Below, piece by piece: positions 45,538 through 58,749 of a DNA stretch of 64,000 nucleotides (position 1 is its first letter; every line of letters starts with the position of its first letter). The stretch is from Viscum album. Its lineage: Eukaryota; Streptophyta; Magnoliopsida; Santalales; Viscaceae. The stretch lies in the NCBI GenBank assembly GCA_963277665.1, contig OY728119.1, forward strand, positions 316,778,206-316,842,205, read 5' to 3'. The translations under genes and the position numbers were made by a program. The notes under the pieces are model-generated. The model was not told where the DNA came from. It worked only from the letters and a program-made list of their open reading frames with translations, and searched no databases.

Positions 45538-48500
45538 TGTAGATACCCTAAGCTTGACGTACATGGACATTACATTACTTTTGCGGAATACTTAGTACAT
45601 TACAAAAACACACAAACAAGGACCGTAATAGTTTATTGTCTTTGGAAACTCGGAATATAAAATTCTAATCATGGTGAAAGATCTTCAACATCTCCCATAA
45701 AGATATTCCCTTTTTTTCTTACCTAAAACCTTTCTTTATATCTTGGGGAAAATAAAACATAAAATGGTGAGGTCAAATGCTCAGTAAGGGTAAAAAAAAG
45801 AAATATCAATCACATCTTATACATAAGAACATAACTTTTGGAAATCTTAACCTGCAAAAGAAATAATAATTTCATAACATGGGATAAATCATGGTAGTGA
45901 AATGTAATCACACTAATCATAACTTAAAACATGAAGCTTTGTGGAATACACACATAATCATAGAGAATCATTTCTTATTAGTCAATACTCATTGCAAAGA
46001 CTATCTTAGTGGATAATGTCCATTTCTGTACCGAGTTCACTCCTCATTTCAGTCTTGTTTCACTGAACTGGTTTAACCAGTCGTTCCAGCCATGTCTATC
46101 TCATGAGATATAAAATCTTTACCCAATGCATTGGAGGGAGATATTGGTCCCACCCATCTCATAATGATACCATTATTATGTGTGCCACAAAATCATAAAC
46201 CATACATCATAGCATAACCCATGTAATAAAAATGGTATTCTTAAACATCGTGACACCATAAAACAATTCATAAAAGATAAAAGAATTCATAAAAATATTT
46301 CCATCACAACATAATAAAATCCATGTAATAATAGGGATAGAAACAGAACCCTTTATTATCTTATATGGAAAATAATTTTGATAAAACACTTGAACTCCAT
46401 TCTTGAGGAAAATATCCTTTCTACTTCAAAAACATTTTTCCCTTTCTTAACATGTCATACAATTTTAAACTAAAATAAATTGATTAAAATAAACTTGAAA
46501 ACTTTTAAAGGAATATTCTTGGAAATATTGTTTTAAAAATCCATTCATGTCGTATAAGTTAAAAAAACATTCTTCTCGTACTTTTTTCGGAAAAGTCAAA
46601 AAGTACCTCACACGAAAAATGACAAAAGATTCCTTTAATATCTTTTACTAAAAACTCACTGAAGGGTAAAATTGGATATAAACTATTGTATAAGGATATA
46701 AATATTACATATTGAGGAAACATGGATGTGGATGATAAAATACACCCCAGTAAATACCAAAGTATAAACAATCTTGGATAAAAATGAGATTGTGATATTT
46801 TCCCTTACCTTAGGTCTGATTTGCTTCGTAAGTGTCTGAACCTCTTGTATAATTATTTAAATAATGTCAATGACTTATTCCAGAATCATACGCATTGTTA
46901 TGATATCATATATGGTTCACTTATGGCATTATTTTACCCGTTCTTTTGTAAATTCAAGGTTAAAGAGAGTTTTGGGTAAAATCATTTCATTTTTCGTCCG
47001 TGTTTTGACTTGTAATTATTCATATGATTACATAGATCATGATTAATTAATTCCAGAATATAAAACATGATTTATATATAATATATATTCATAATATACA
47101 TATATATAAGAGATCAGTAAATGGAAAGAAATACACCTTTCATGGAGACGGTAGGTCGTACGTACGCATGAACGCTATTTTCGTTTCCTTATTGAGTTGA
47201 ATGGAATTAAGTAGATGATATACACATATATACACATAAATCCAGTGTCATTATTATGTCATATATTTCATGATTACTTATTATATATACTTTATAATCA
47301 TTCATGAATGGATAACGTGGAGAATGAATCTCATCGCGTCGTGGAGAAGGTAGTCTGTACGTACGCACGAGCGATGATATCGTTCTCATGATCGTGAATT
47401 TGTATTGGAGTGTATGTATACTATTTTAGAATCAATATCACTTTATAATAATCATATATAGTTATTTTTTACACCATTATACCCATCCAAGTAAGGTTGT
47501 GGTGGAAAATAGATTACACCACGGCGTGGAGACGGTATTCCGTACGTACGCACGTGTGGTGATTTCGTTTTCCGTAGGATGGATAGATGGTGAAATAGGG
47601 TTGTTTCATACTTATAATAACATATCAGTATATGAGTTATACTTATGTTATTACTTCATAATGAAACAATCTAAGAATAAGAAGTGGAAGAATAAATAAA
47701 GTTAAAAGAATCGGTAACGGACATTACCTCTCCTTTGAAGCGCCTCTTTGAGTCCTCCTCTTAGGGTACTAAAATTGGTCTTTGTAGAAGACCGGGACCT
47801 ATAGGATGTTATTAGGGAAGTGGAGAAGAGAATTTGGCAGGGGTTGGCCGAGCATGAAGGCTCAATGTGGTGTGAGGAAGAGAGGGAGGAGGTTCTCTTT
47901 TATAAGGGAGGAGAGGGGCACCTTTGGAATAACTAAAACTATTATTTTATTATAAAGTCATATTCAGTTTTAAATAGATCCAAATTGAGTTATTTTGAAT
48001 CTAAGGTGGGGATGGGTCTAAATCCTCTCATCCAATAGAATTTAGACAAGTTTTGGTTTCTATTTTAACCTTATCATTTATATTTAACTTTAAGTTAGAT
48101 AATTTTACTTTTACCGTGTCTTTTTGTGTTCTTACACTATAAGGTTAATAAACTTACTATAACACGCCAAACGAACCCCAAGTTGTTTATAATTAATATA
48201 TATAACCTTATCTAAGTCATTTGGACGAGCCTTAGATTTTGTGGAATAAAATAACAATTAATAATATAATATTTGTTTTAAAAACTATTTTATATCAATT
48301 TTGACACTATTTAGTAATTGATTTTTGTAAAAATCATAACAGAATGATTAGTTCTAAAAAAGTTTATTAAATCAATACTAACATGTCATGTTAACCTATA
48401 AAATGAGTTTAATTCATAAAAAGTCTCAAATTAAATTTATTTGGGTATTTATAACATCCATTATGTCAATATTTCATTAATTAGATAATTACCGCATCAT

Positions 48501-49741
48501 CTTTGTGTCATAAATAAATTAAATTATTTAATGCCTAAAAATTAAAAATAAAATACCATTATGTAGGAAATAGTTTTAGATTTCTAATGATTATTTATAG
48601 TCGAATTTATCTTATGTATAACCTTATATTAAAAATTAGTTACTTATTAAACTTTGATTTTAACTATTTTAACCCTTCTTTAAATAAATTAATAATAAAT
48701 GTCCTAATCTAATCAAAGTGGGCCTAAATGGTCATATTTTATTTCTAAGGTTGTTTTTTGTCGAATTACACTTATCCAATAGAATTAGGACATGTTTTAG
48801 GGTAATAATAATATCATTTTTACCCTTAATTACCCTATTTACTTTTAACCGTGGTAAAAATAAGTAAAAAGGTATTATTCAACAAAAATTATTTTCATCT
48901 CATTGAACCAAATTTTACTTACTGACATCAACTGTGTCTCTCGGATTTTTTAAATTCCACTCACAGAAGCGGTAAAATTTAGTTTTATGAAAAATTCAGT
49001 TTTTTTTAACTACCACTTAGTGGTTTCACTATTCATCTAAAAATGATAGTTTCCCGAAAAATACCAAAAATTAGGCTTAAGCTATATTTGATATTATGAA
49101 CTCAAAAATGATGTCTATTTTACCAAATTTAAAACATATCAGTTGCGTTACTTAATTTAAAAATTAATTCTCGTCGTCAAAACAAATAGCGTGTTCTTAA
49201 GAGATAATAACTATCAAAAGATTGACACTTGTTTATGTCTGGTTTAAATGTGAAATTACATCCAATGACCAGAATTGTATTAAATTGTAAAAATATATTA
49301 TAAATATACTTTAAAACCACTCAAATTAATAATTTAACACTATTAATTTTTTCGATTAAAAATGTTGTTTTTAATTAAAATTTAGTAATTTTCACTATTC
49401 ATCAGAAAATGAAAGTTATCCGAAAAGTACCAAAATTATACCCTAAGATAATTTCGATATTCCGAATCAAAAAATGAAGTCCATTTTGAAAAATAAAATT
49501 TACAAAATTTCAAAAAGTGGTTATTACTATTCATAACAACTAGTTTTAATTTTAATAGCATATCGTTGTTTAGTGAAAATCGGTATTGTGTACTACACGC
49601 GCTATCGAGGAAGGTCGTGATTGCATGTAATGCAAGCAAGTCAAGGATGCGTGTTGTGAAATCTCATTTTGGTGTAGTGTACAACACAATACATTAATGA
49701 AATTAAAAAAAATATTTTTCATAAAATCTCGGGGTGTTACA
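45538..49741 (-). repeat. 3' LTR of element C
   Basis: Ends TGTAGATACCC on the plus strand (outer end, GGGTATCTACA in sense) and GTGTTACA at 49741. It holds a hairpin triad at 47137-47561 and a TATA box at 47897-47904. Confidence 0.92.
47137..47561 (-). other. Triple hairpin array, element C 3' LTR
   Basis: In sense order: H1 47561-47517, H2 47376-47332 (CATCGCTCGTG/CACGACGCGATG), H3 47174-47137. Loops are 22 bases. CGTACGTACG is intact in H1 and H3, with one change in H2. Confidence 0.7.
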
Positions 49742-49754
49742 TTCTACCCCCCTT
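49742..49754 (-). other. Polypurine tract of element C
   Basis: Minus-strand AAGGGGGGTAGAA abutting the 3' LTR. Confidence 0.92.
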
Positions 49755-51116
49755 AAAATGAATTTCACCCTCGAAATTCGTCAGGGTTATAAATGGTTTA
49801 CTACTCGAAAGTTTCTTTAATAGAAACTCACATCGTAAAAAGGAATACCAAAACCAATCTTTAAAAAACAAATGTATGAAACTTAACGGTTACCCAAATA
49901 AACTAATCACTGGGTTTCCACATAGGTGAAAATATGGATATGGAAGAGAAATCTAACCATCATGTTCTGATGGAGAGTGGTAGAGAACGTGGCTATGGAA
50001 AAGCTAGCAATCACAAAGCCATATATTTTTTATGATCAAAGGTACCATCAGATTCATCAGATATAAGAGCACTAGGACAACATTTTTGTTTTTCAAGATC
50101 ATTTCCCTAAAGTTGATGAAATTGGAAATAGAAGAAATACTTTCGTGAATTTGGTATAGTCTCAACGTTGGTCGTTCTTCATAAAGAAATGAAGTTGAAT
50201 TTGTCATTCATGATGTGTTAGCAGATCATGTGATAGAATGATGGGTAATTCCATCTGTCTCAAACAAAAGGTTAGAAAAGTTATCAAAAAAATATGTAAG
50301 TCCATCTATAGTGAGATTAATCATATATGGTTCCTAAAATGGACTTATACTTCTTATATTATACTGCTTAATATAATAAAACTAGTCTCTACTAAACAGG
50401 GACTTCTTGTAGGCCAGTGGTAGGTGATAAAGGCCGGTCGCACTTCGGTTGTGGGTTCGATTCCCACAGCCTTGTCTGACGCGTTGGGTTGTCGCCCATC
50501 CTGCAGGTTGTCCTTTTCCTAAAGCTATATTACTATAACATCCCATCAATAATATTGAAAAAAAAGTTCTATCCAAACTTATTTCCAACATAATCCATTC
50601 CAATCTTTAGGCTTATTTAAAATACTTCGGTCCAAGCTCATAGTATACAGAAAATGATTACTTGAAATGTCACATAACAATCATGTGAATGCCATCATTT
50701 ATCCCTCATATATCATAGGATATATCTTGTTGGTCAAATTACAAACATGTGAATACCTTAATCATGTATTCTCTTGAAGAATGAATACCCATTGAACCTT
50801 AGTGAAAAACATGAATGCAGTTAAAAGTTAACACTTTCCACAAACCAAAATCCTCAAAATTCTTTATACTCAAACCATGATATCACTTAGTCCTTATATC
50901 AATCATGATCTCATGAATACAATCAAACATCTCATTATCTTCTTATCCCTTCATTATGCGCATATCATCTGCTTACCAAAAATATCTCAATCACTTTCCA
51001 TGGTTACTGGTACCATAAAATTATTGAAAACCACAATAGACCAATACATAAATATTCCAATATTCCACGATACTATATAAAACATTATTCTGGAATCCCA
51101 TTACATATACACTTAA
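49755..51116 (-). other. Non-coding part of element C internal region
   Basis: Colinear with the same regions in A and B. No pol motif. Contains the antisense tRNA-like module at 50399-50514. Confidence 0.7.
50399..50514 (+). repeat. tRNA-derived SINE-like module, antisense to element C
   Basis: The best-preserved copy. Box A-like TAGGCCAGTGG lies at 50410-50420. A perfect box B, GGTTCGATTCC, lies at 50454-50464 inside a perfect T-arm (GTGGG, TTCGATT, CCCAC). A second half of ~50 bases (GCCTTGTCTGACGCG... to GCAGGTTGTCC) is shared with A and B. Could drive Pol III transcription antisense to gag. This is inference. Confidence 0.68.
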
Positions 51117-52235
51117 TCATTCCACCACATCGTTGTCATATTCAACATCACCAATAGTGATCGCATTTGACTTCCATTTTTCCTTTGCCTTAAGAGGTTT
51201 CTCATGTCGATCATTACTAACCCTTGGATTAGGGCATTTATTAGCATAATGACCCATTTCCTTTCACTTGAAGCATTGAAGTGTTGGTGGTACGTTCTCT
51301 GCAGTATTTTCTTTATTCACATCATTAGAAACCCTTTTTCCATTACTTCGACAATCAGCTGCTCGATGACCTTCTTCTCCACACTTAAAAAATTTTCTAG
51401 TCCCTTTAAGACAATCTCAACCATGATTCTTTCCACACTTTGAGCATAAGGAAACATTCATCTTCTTTTCACCATTATTCTGATATTTCTCCTTGAACTC
51501 CATCTTTCGTTTCTTGTCAAAACTATGAGATGGATAAGTAACACCAACTTCCATTTCTACCTTGATAGCACAACGCACAATTTCTTCATAGCTACTGAAG
51601 TCTCTTATATCTAATTTCCTTCGAAGATTTGGTTTTAAGCCACTAATGAATCGATCAACTTTACTTTCAGGTTGGATAATAAATCCAGATTCATACCTTG
51701 CAAGCCTTGTAAAATTCGCTTCGTATATACCAACCGATTCATCATCCTTTTTCTTTAGTTCAATAAACTCCTTCTCTATCTTTGTTTGAAGAATACGAGG
51801 GAAGTACTTATTGAAAAATAAGTTCTTGAACTCGTCCCACTACATGGACTCAATTTCATCTTTTGGCCTCGTATTCTTGATAAGATTCCACCATTGATCA
51901 GCATCACCTTCCAAACGATACACTGCTAAGATGACTTTATCATGTTCAGAACATTGAAGAACTGAAAATATCTTTTCAGTGGTAATGATCCATTGTTCAG
52001 CAACAAGTGGATCAGAAGACCCACTGAAAGAAGGTGGATGTTGCCTCATGAAGGACTCAATAGAACATTGTTCCCTTCTCTGCTCATTTGGAAGTCCAGA
52101 ATGATTCATAGCTTGTGTAAGTATAGCAATAAACTTTTTCACTCCATCTCCCAAAACATTTGTTTGTTTAGGAGGACAATCATTGCATTGTACATTACAT
52201 TTATCAACATGGTTCCTTCGGGTTCCATCCATCAT
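51117..52235 (-). pseudogene. gag: Gag pseudogene of element C: capsid domain and zinc knuckles
   Basis: ATG at 52235 (MMDGTRRNH). The capsid domain follows: HPPSFSGSSDPLVAEQWI, EKIFSVLQCSEHDKVILAVY, GDADQWW, then an in-frame TAG at ~51838 before WDEFKNLFF, then GIYEANFTRLARYESGF and SGLKPNLRRKL. The nucleocapsid part has a TGA in the first finger, a second finger with Cys replaced by Phe (FFKCGEEGHRAADC) and a TGA in the third. The frame ends at 51117-51119. Length without stops would be ~372 residues, normal for a gypsy gag lacking pol. It is the most complete gag template in the window. Confidence 0.88.
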
Positions 52236-52462
52236 CTAAAACCCAAAAAGAATAGTGTGAGAGGAAAAAATCACGCTAGGGAAAACAACATAATAAAGGG
52301 GGGGTACCTTCAATATCTAACATCTTAGGTTACCGTAATTCTATTAATATAACCTATACTTATACTTAACCTTAGGGACATCCCTATACATACCTTAGAA
52401 ATATCTATAGGGATCTCATTAAAGTTCTCGCATCCTAGTTTCCAAAGTTTGACTAAACCTTT

Positions 52463-52474
52463 CCTCTGATACCA
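52463..52474 (-). other. Primer-binding site, element C
   Basis: Minus-strand TGGTATCAGAGG two bases from the LTR end; initiator tRNA-Met type. Confidence 0.92.
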
Positions 52475-52476
52475 AC

Positions 52477-55400
52477 TATAGATACCCTAATCTTGATGTA
52501 CATGGACATTACATTACTTTTGCGGAATACTTAGTACATTACAAAAACACACACACAAGGACCGTAATAGTTTAGTGTCTTTGGAAACTCGGAATACAAT
52601 CTTCTAATCGTGGTGAAAGATCTTCAACATCTCCCATAAAGATATTACCTTTTTCTTCTTACCTAAAACCTTTCTTTATATCCTGGGGAAAATAAAACAT
52701 AAAAGGGTGAGATCAAATGCTCAGTAAGGGTAAACAAAAGAAATATCAATCACATCATATACATAAGAACATGACTTTTGGAAATCTTAACCTGCAAAAG
52801 AAATCATAATATCATAACATGGGATAAATCATGGTAGTTAAATATAATCACAATAATCATAACTTAAAACATGAAGCTTTGTGGAATACACACATAATAA
52901 TATATAATCATTTCTTATTATTCAAGACTCATTGCCAAGACTATCTTAGTGGACAATGTCCATTTCTGAACCGAGTTCACTCCTCGTTTCAGTCTTGTTT
53001 CACGGAACCGGTTTAACCTTCCGTTCCATCCATGTCTATCTCATGAGATATAAAATCTTTACCCAATTCATTGGAGGGAGATATAGGTCCCACCCTTCTC
53101 ATAGTGATACAATTCTTATGTGTGCCATAAAATCATAAACCATGCATCATAGCGTAACCCATGTAATAAAAATGGTATTCTTAAACATCGTGACACCATA
53201 AAAAATCATATAAGATAAAAGAATTCATCAAAATATTTCCATCACAAAATAATCTAATACATGTAATAATAGGGATAGAAATAGAACCCTTTATTATCTT
53301 ATATGGAAAATAATTTTGATAAAACACTTGAACTCCATTCTTGAGGAAAATATCCTTTCTACTTCCAAAACATTTTTCCCTTTCTAAACGTGTCATACAA
53401 TTTTAAACTAAAATAATTTGATTAAAAATAAACTTGATAACTTGTAAAGGAAGATTCTTGTAAATATTGTTTTAAAAATCCATTCATGTCCTATAAGTTA
53501 AAAAACATTCTTCTCGTACTTTTGTCGGAAAAGTCAATAAGTACCACGTACGAAAAACGACAAAAGATTCCTTTCATATCTTTTACTAAAAACTCACCGA
53601 AGGGTAAAATTGGATATAATATATTGTATAAGTATATAAATATTACATATTGAGGAAACATGGATGTGGATGATAAAATACACCCCAGTAAATACCAAAG
53701 TATAAACAATCTCGGATAAAAATGAGATTGTGATATTTTCCCTTACCTTAGGTCCGATTTGCTTTGTAAGTGTCTAAACCTCCTGTGTAATGATTTAAAT
53801 AGTGTCATTGACATATTCTAGAATCATACTCATTGTTATGATATCATATATGATTCACTTATGACTTTAGTTTACCCGTTCTTTTGTAAATTCTATGTTA
53901 AAGAGCATTTTAGGTAAAATTGTTTCATTTGTCGTCCGTGTTTTGACTTGTAATTATTCATATGATTACTTAGATCATGATTACGTAATTATAGAATATA
54001 AAACATGATTTATATATAATATATATTCAGAATATACATATATATAATAGATCAGTAAATGGAAAGAAATACACTGTTCATGGAGACGGTAGGTCGTACG
54101 TACGCATGAACGATGTTTTCGTTTCCTTATTGAGTTGAATGGAATCAAGTAGATGACATACATATATATACACATAAATCCAGTATCATTATTATTTCAT
54201 ATATTTCATGATTACTTATTACATATACTTTATAATCATTCATGAATGGTTAATGTGGAGAATGAATCTCATTGCGTCGTGGAGACGGTAGTCCGTACGT
54301 ACGCACGAGCGATGATATCGTTCTCATGATCGTGGAATTGTATAGGAGTGTATGTATACTATTTCAGAATAAATATCACTTTAAAATAATCATATATAGT
54401 TATTATGTACACCATTATACCCATCCAAGTAAGGTGGTGGTGGAGAATAGATTACACCACGGCGTGGAGACGGTATTTCGTACGTACGCAGGCGTAGTGA
54501 TTTCATTTTCCGTAGGATGGATAGATGGTGAAGTAGTGTTGTTTCATACTTATAATAACATATCATTATATTAGTGATACTTATGTTATTACTTCATAAT
54601 TAAACAACCTAATAAGATGAATTGGAAGAAGAAATAAAGTTGAAAGTATCGGTAATGGACATTACCACTTCTTTGAAGCGCCTCTTTGATTCCTCCTCTT
54701 AGGGTAATAAAATTGATCTTTGAAGAAGAAAAGGACCTCTAGGATGTTTTTAGGGAAGTTTAGAAGAGAGTTTAGCAGGGTTTGTATGATCTTGAAGGTT
54801 CAATGTGGTGTGAGGAAGAGAGGGAAGAGGTTCTCTTTTATAAGGGAGGAGAGGGGCACCTTTGGAATAACTAAAAATATTATTTTATTATAAAGTCATA
54901 TTCAGTTTTTAATATCTCCAAATTGATTTATTTCTAATATAAGGTGGTTATGGGTCTAAATAATCTCATCCAATATAATTTAGACAAGTTTAGGTTCCTA
55001 TTTTAACCTTATCATTTATAGTTAACTTTAAGTTAGATAATTTTACTTTTACCGTGTCTTTTTGTGTTCTTACACTATAAGGTTAATAAACATACTATAA
55101 CAAGTCAAAAGAACACCAAGTTGTTTATTATTAATATATATAACCTTATCTAAGTCATTTGGACGAAAATTAGATTTTTAGGAATAAAATAACAATTAAT
55201 AATATAATATTTGTTTTAAAAACTATTTTAAGTCAATTTTGACACTATTAGTAATTGATTTTTGTAAAACTCATAACAGAATTATTAGTTCGAAAAGAGT
55301 TACTTAAATCAATACTAACATGTCATATTAACCTATAAAATAAGTGGAATTCAGAAAAAGTCTCAAATTACAATTATTTTGGCATTTATAACATCAATTA

Positions 55401-56675
55401 TGTCAATATTTCATTAATAATATAATTATTGCATCATCTTTTTGTCATAAATAAATTAAATTATTTAATGTCTAAAAATTACAAATAAAATAAAAACATG
55501 TAGGAAATAGTTTTAGCTTTCTAATTAATATTTAGAGTCGAATTTATCTTATGTATAACCTTATATTAAAAATTATTTACTTATTAAACATTGATTTTAA
55601 CTATTTTAACCCTTCTTTAAATAAATTAATAATAAATGTCCTAATCTAATCCAAGTGGGACTAAATGGTCATATTTTATTCCTAAGTTTTTTTTGGTCAA
55701 ATTAAACTTATCCAACAGAATTAGTATATGTGTTAGGGTTATAATAATATCATTTTTACCCTTAATTACCCTATTTACTTTTAACCATGGTAAAAAAAGT
55801 AAAACGTTACTATTCACCAAAACTTATTTTCATCTCATTGAACAACATTTTACTTACTGACATCAACCGTGTCTCTAGAATTTTTGAAATTCCACTCACA
55901 GAAGCGTTAAAATTAAGTTTTATGAAAAAATCATTTTTTTAAACTACCACTTAGTGGTTTCACTATTCATCAAAAAATGAAAGTTTCCAGAAAAATACCA
56001 AAAATTAGGCCTAAGATATATTTGATAATATGAACTCAAAAATGATGTCTATTTTACCAAATTCAAAACATATCAGTTTCATTACTTAATTTAAAAATTA
56101 ATTCCCGTCGTGAAAACAAATAGTGTGTTCTTAAGAGATAATAACTATCAAAAGATTGACACTTGTTTATGTATGGTTTAAATGTGAAATTACATCCAAT
56201 GACCAACATTGTATTAAATTGTAAAAATATATTATAAATATACTTTCAAACCACTCAAATTAATAATTTATCACTATTAATTATTTCGATTAAAAGGTTG
56301 TTTTTAATTAAAATTTAGTAATTTTCACTATTTATCAGAAAATGAAAGTTATCCGAAAAGTACCAAAACTTTACCCTAGGCTAATTTCGATATTCCGAAT
56401 CCAAAAATGAAGTCCATTTTGAAAAATAAAATTTACAAAATTTCAAACAGTGGTTATTACTATTCATAACAGCTAGTTTTAATTTTAATAGCATATCGTT
56501 GTTTAGTGAAACTCAGTATTGCGTACTACACGTGCTATCGAGGAAGGTCGCGATTGCGTGTGATGCAAGGAAAGTCAAGGATGAGTGTTGTGCAAGCTCC
56601 TTTTGGTGTATAGTACAACACAAGACATTAATTAAATTAAAAATAATATTTTTCATAAAATCTCGGGGTGTTACA
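52477..56675 (-). repeat. 5' LTR of element C
   Basis: The inner end reads TATAGATACC on the plus strand, where the other LTR has TGTAGATACC: one mutation in the terminal CA. The outer end is GTGTTACA at 56675, followed by ATGAT. TATA box at 54835-54842. Confidence 0.92.
54075..54499 (-). other. Triple hairpin array, element C 5' LTR
   Basis: In sense order: H1 54499-54455, H2 54314-54270, H3 54112-54075 (CGTTCATG/CATGAACA-type, with one wobble). All three loops keep CGTACGTACG intact. Best loop preservation of the five LTRs. Confidence 0.72.
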
Positions 56676-56680
56676 ATGAT

Positions 56681-57409
56681 GTTTATGAAACCCATTTTAT
56701 TCTTTGGGTTATGATGAATGATTTATGTTTATGTTGTGGCACAAGTAAGAAGGATTTCATTATGAGATGGGTGGGACCTATATCTCCCTCCAATGCATTG
56801 GGAAATGATTTATATCTCATGCATATAGACATGACTGGAATGGTAAGTTAATCATGTTCAGTGATACAAGACTGGAACAAGGAGTGAACTCGATTCAGAA
56901 AGGGACTTTGTCTACTAAGATGGTCTTGGCAGCAATGCCTTGGCTACTATGGAAATCATAACAATTTCTGAATGGTTTCCACAATTACATGATTTATTCC
57001 CATGCTATTTTATCAAGATTGATGTTTCTTTATGATATATTCCTTACGTACTTCCAAGATTTATGTCTTTGCTCAAGATTTTGATATTTAGATTTTATGT
57101 TCAAGATTTTTCCTTCAATTGTTTATGGATTGTTTTATGTTCTCTATGCTTACCCTTACTGAGCATTTGAGCTCACCATTTTTATGTTTTCTTTTCCCCA
57201 GGATATAAAGAAAGGTTTTAGGTAATAAAACAAAAGGGGCAGAACTTTATGGGAGAAGTTGAAGATCTTTCACCACGATTAGAAGATTAAATTCCGAGTT
57301 TCCAAAAACACTAAACTATTACGGTCATTGTGTGTCTGTGTTTTTTATGTATTAATTATTCTGCAAAAGTAATGTAATGTCCATGTACGTCAAGATTTGG
57401 GTCTCTACA
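56681..57409 (+). repeat. 3' LTR of element B, right part
   Basis: Continues the B LTR from GTTTATGAAACCCATTTTAT and aligns with 38710-39438. It ends GGGTCTCTACA at 57409, followed by AACTA. Confidence 0.92.
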
Positions 57410-58415
57410 AACTATCTCTTACTCCTAGGATTATGATCCCTTCAATATGACTTCTTGGATAAAGTCATTTTAATCACTCTTTGAGGGCTAGAGTGAGATC
57501 CAATATTCATATTAATTCCCTAGGTGGAGTTATCAATATCATCATGACCAACACTATATGAGTGATGATCCTATACTTAGCGGGTGAATCCAGATTAAGT
57601 TTTTGGTATCACCCCACAGTCTTGGATGTGGTCTTCATTTCTGTATCGTATCTCTTCATACCTTCAGAGTATATTTCTAATGGTGAGACCCTATGAGAAA
57701 TACCTCTCATATAGACATCATCACTACTATAAAACTCAGGAGTGTGTTCTCTTGGGTGAGTCCTTTATGGAATATTCAAGCTAGAATCCTAGGCTGGAAT
57801 ACTAGGTTTTGACTTACCTTTTGACCGTGTGTCTTTGTTGAGTTTATCTGGATATTATTGTTATATGTGTTATAGACATATACTTGTGTATAGATGACTA
57901 TATTTATTTTTTTGTATGATTTGTGATTTTTTGGTGTCATGTTGAGTATTGTTATACTAACCCCTACATGGGTCTTTCTCTCACATTTCATGTCTTATGT
58001 AGACAATTGACCTTTTGATGAATCCATAGATGGACCAGGACCAGATGATGTTTACTGATACCGGAAAGAACGAGGTGTGTTCCTTGTTTTTTTATAGTAT
58101 TTCTCATTACATACATTCAGGGTGGACTTATGTTTTACACTCTTTATGGTGGGATTTTATTTGTCCCTGTTTACCTTCGTTTACTTCTTATCATAATTTG
58201 GTTGTGTGATTTATATGTATATATGCATTTTTGTTCAGTTGTTTTTACATTTCAAGATTGTATAGTATTGGAGATGTGTGCATGTGTAGAAGTACTTTGG
58301 ATAAGGCCTACCATGTTAGTGATATTCCTATTCAGCGCTAGTCACCATCCCCTGTCCTATTGGAAGCAGACTTGGGGAGTCGCAGCGCGATCCCCTCTGG
58401 TATGGGTTATGATAG
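57410..58415 (+). repeat. 5' LTR of element E, right part
   Basis: Resumes after the AACTA duplication. The end is placed at ~58415 because a primer-site-like TGTTATCAGAGT follows; a clean terminal CA is not visible, so the boundary is approximate. Combined LTR length would be ~2.7 kb. Confidence 0.55.
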
Positions 58416-58417
58416 AG

Positions 58418-58429
58418 TGTTATCAGAGT
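58418..58429 (+). other. Candidate primer-binding site, element E
   Basis: TGTTATCAGAGT against the initiator tRNA-Met site TGGTATCAGAGC: two mismatches. It sits in the expected place before gag. Confidence 0.6.
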
Positions 58430-58749
58430 ATTTGGTTCTACTTTTGGACTCGAGTATGTCAGATTGGTTTGGGTAAATAGTGTTATGTGTTTCAAGATTG
58501 GATTTCGGACCAGAGACTCTATTTTTGGTGTAGAGACCAACATATCCATACACCAAGACTCTGACCACCTTCTTTTTGACTCAGTACATGAGAACATTGG
58601 TTACAGTAAATTAATGGTACATGCATCAAATAGAAATGGGTTATGGTTTCCGTAACATTATTGAGTCATATCTCTAGATATACTCATTAATCGTGGTACA
58701 ACATGTTTAATTTCAGGATTCCTTTGTGACATATTCCATCATGGATTTA

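Larger units (their letters stand above)
45538..56675 (-). mobile_element. Element C: complete gag-only LTR retrotransposon (TR-GAG type)
   Basis: Minus strand. 5' LTR 56675-52477 (4199 bp), internal 52476-49742 (2735 bp), 3' LTR 49741-45538 (4204 bp), TSD ATGAT on both sides. It has a primer site, gag pseudogene, antisense tRNA-like module and polypurine tract; no pol. It is the best-preserved architecture in the window and was the last insertion in this nest. The outermost ~245 bases of the two LTRs differ at about 15 positions, counted by eye, so the insertion is not recent. Confidence 0.93.
35414..57409 (+). mobile_element. Element B: gag-only LTR retrotransposon (TR-GAG type), interrupted by element C
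   Basis: The 5' LTR is 35414-39438 (4025 bp), the internal region 39439-42209 (2771 bp), and the 3' LTR 42210-45537 plus 56681-57409 (4057 bp once element C is removed). It is flanked by AACTA on both sides. The internal region carries a primer site, gag and a polypurine tract but no pol. Same family as A and C. It is inserted in the 5' LTR of element E. Confidence 0.92.

Noticed and set aside
50399..50514. A functional tRNA gene
   Set aside because: Box A, box B and the T-arm are present, but no acceptor stem closes and no proper anticodon arm forms. The same block recurs inside three retroelements, so it is a tRNA-derived repeat.
58130..58480. 116-codon plus-strand ORF before element E gag
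   Set aside because: It lies in the LTR/leader and runs through the primer-binding site; hydrophobic, with no family signature.
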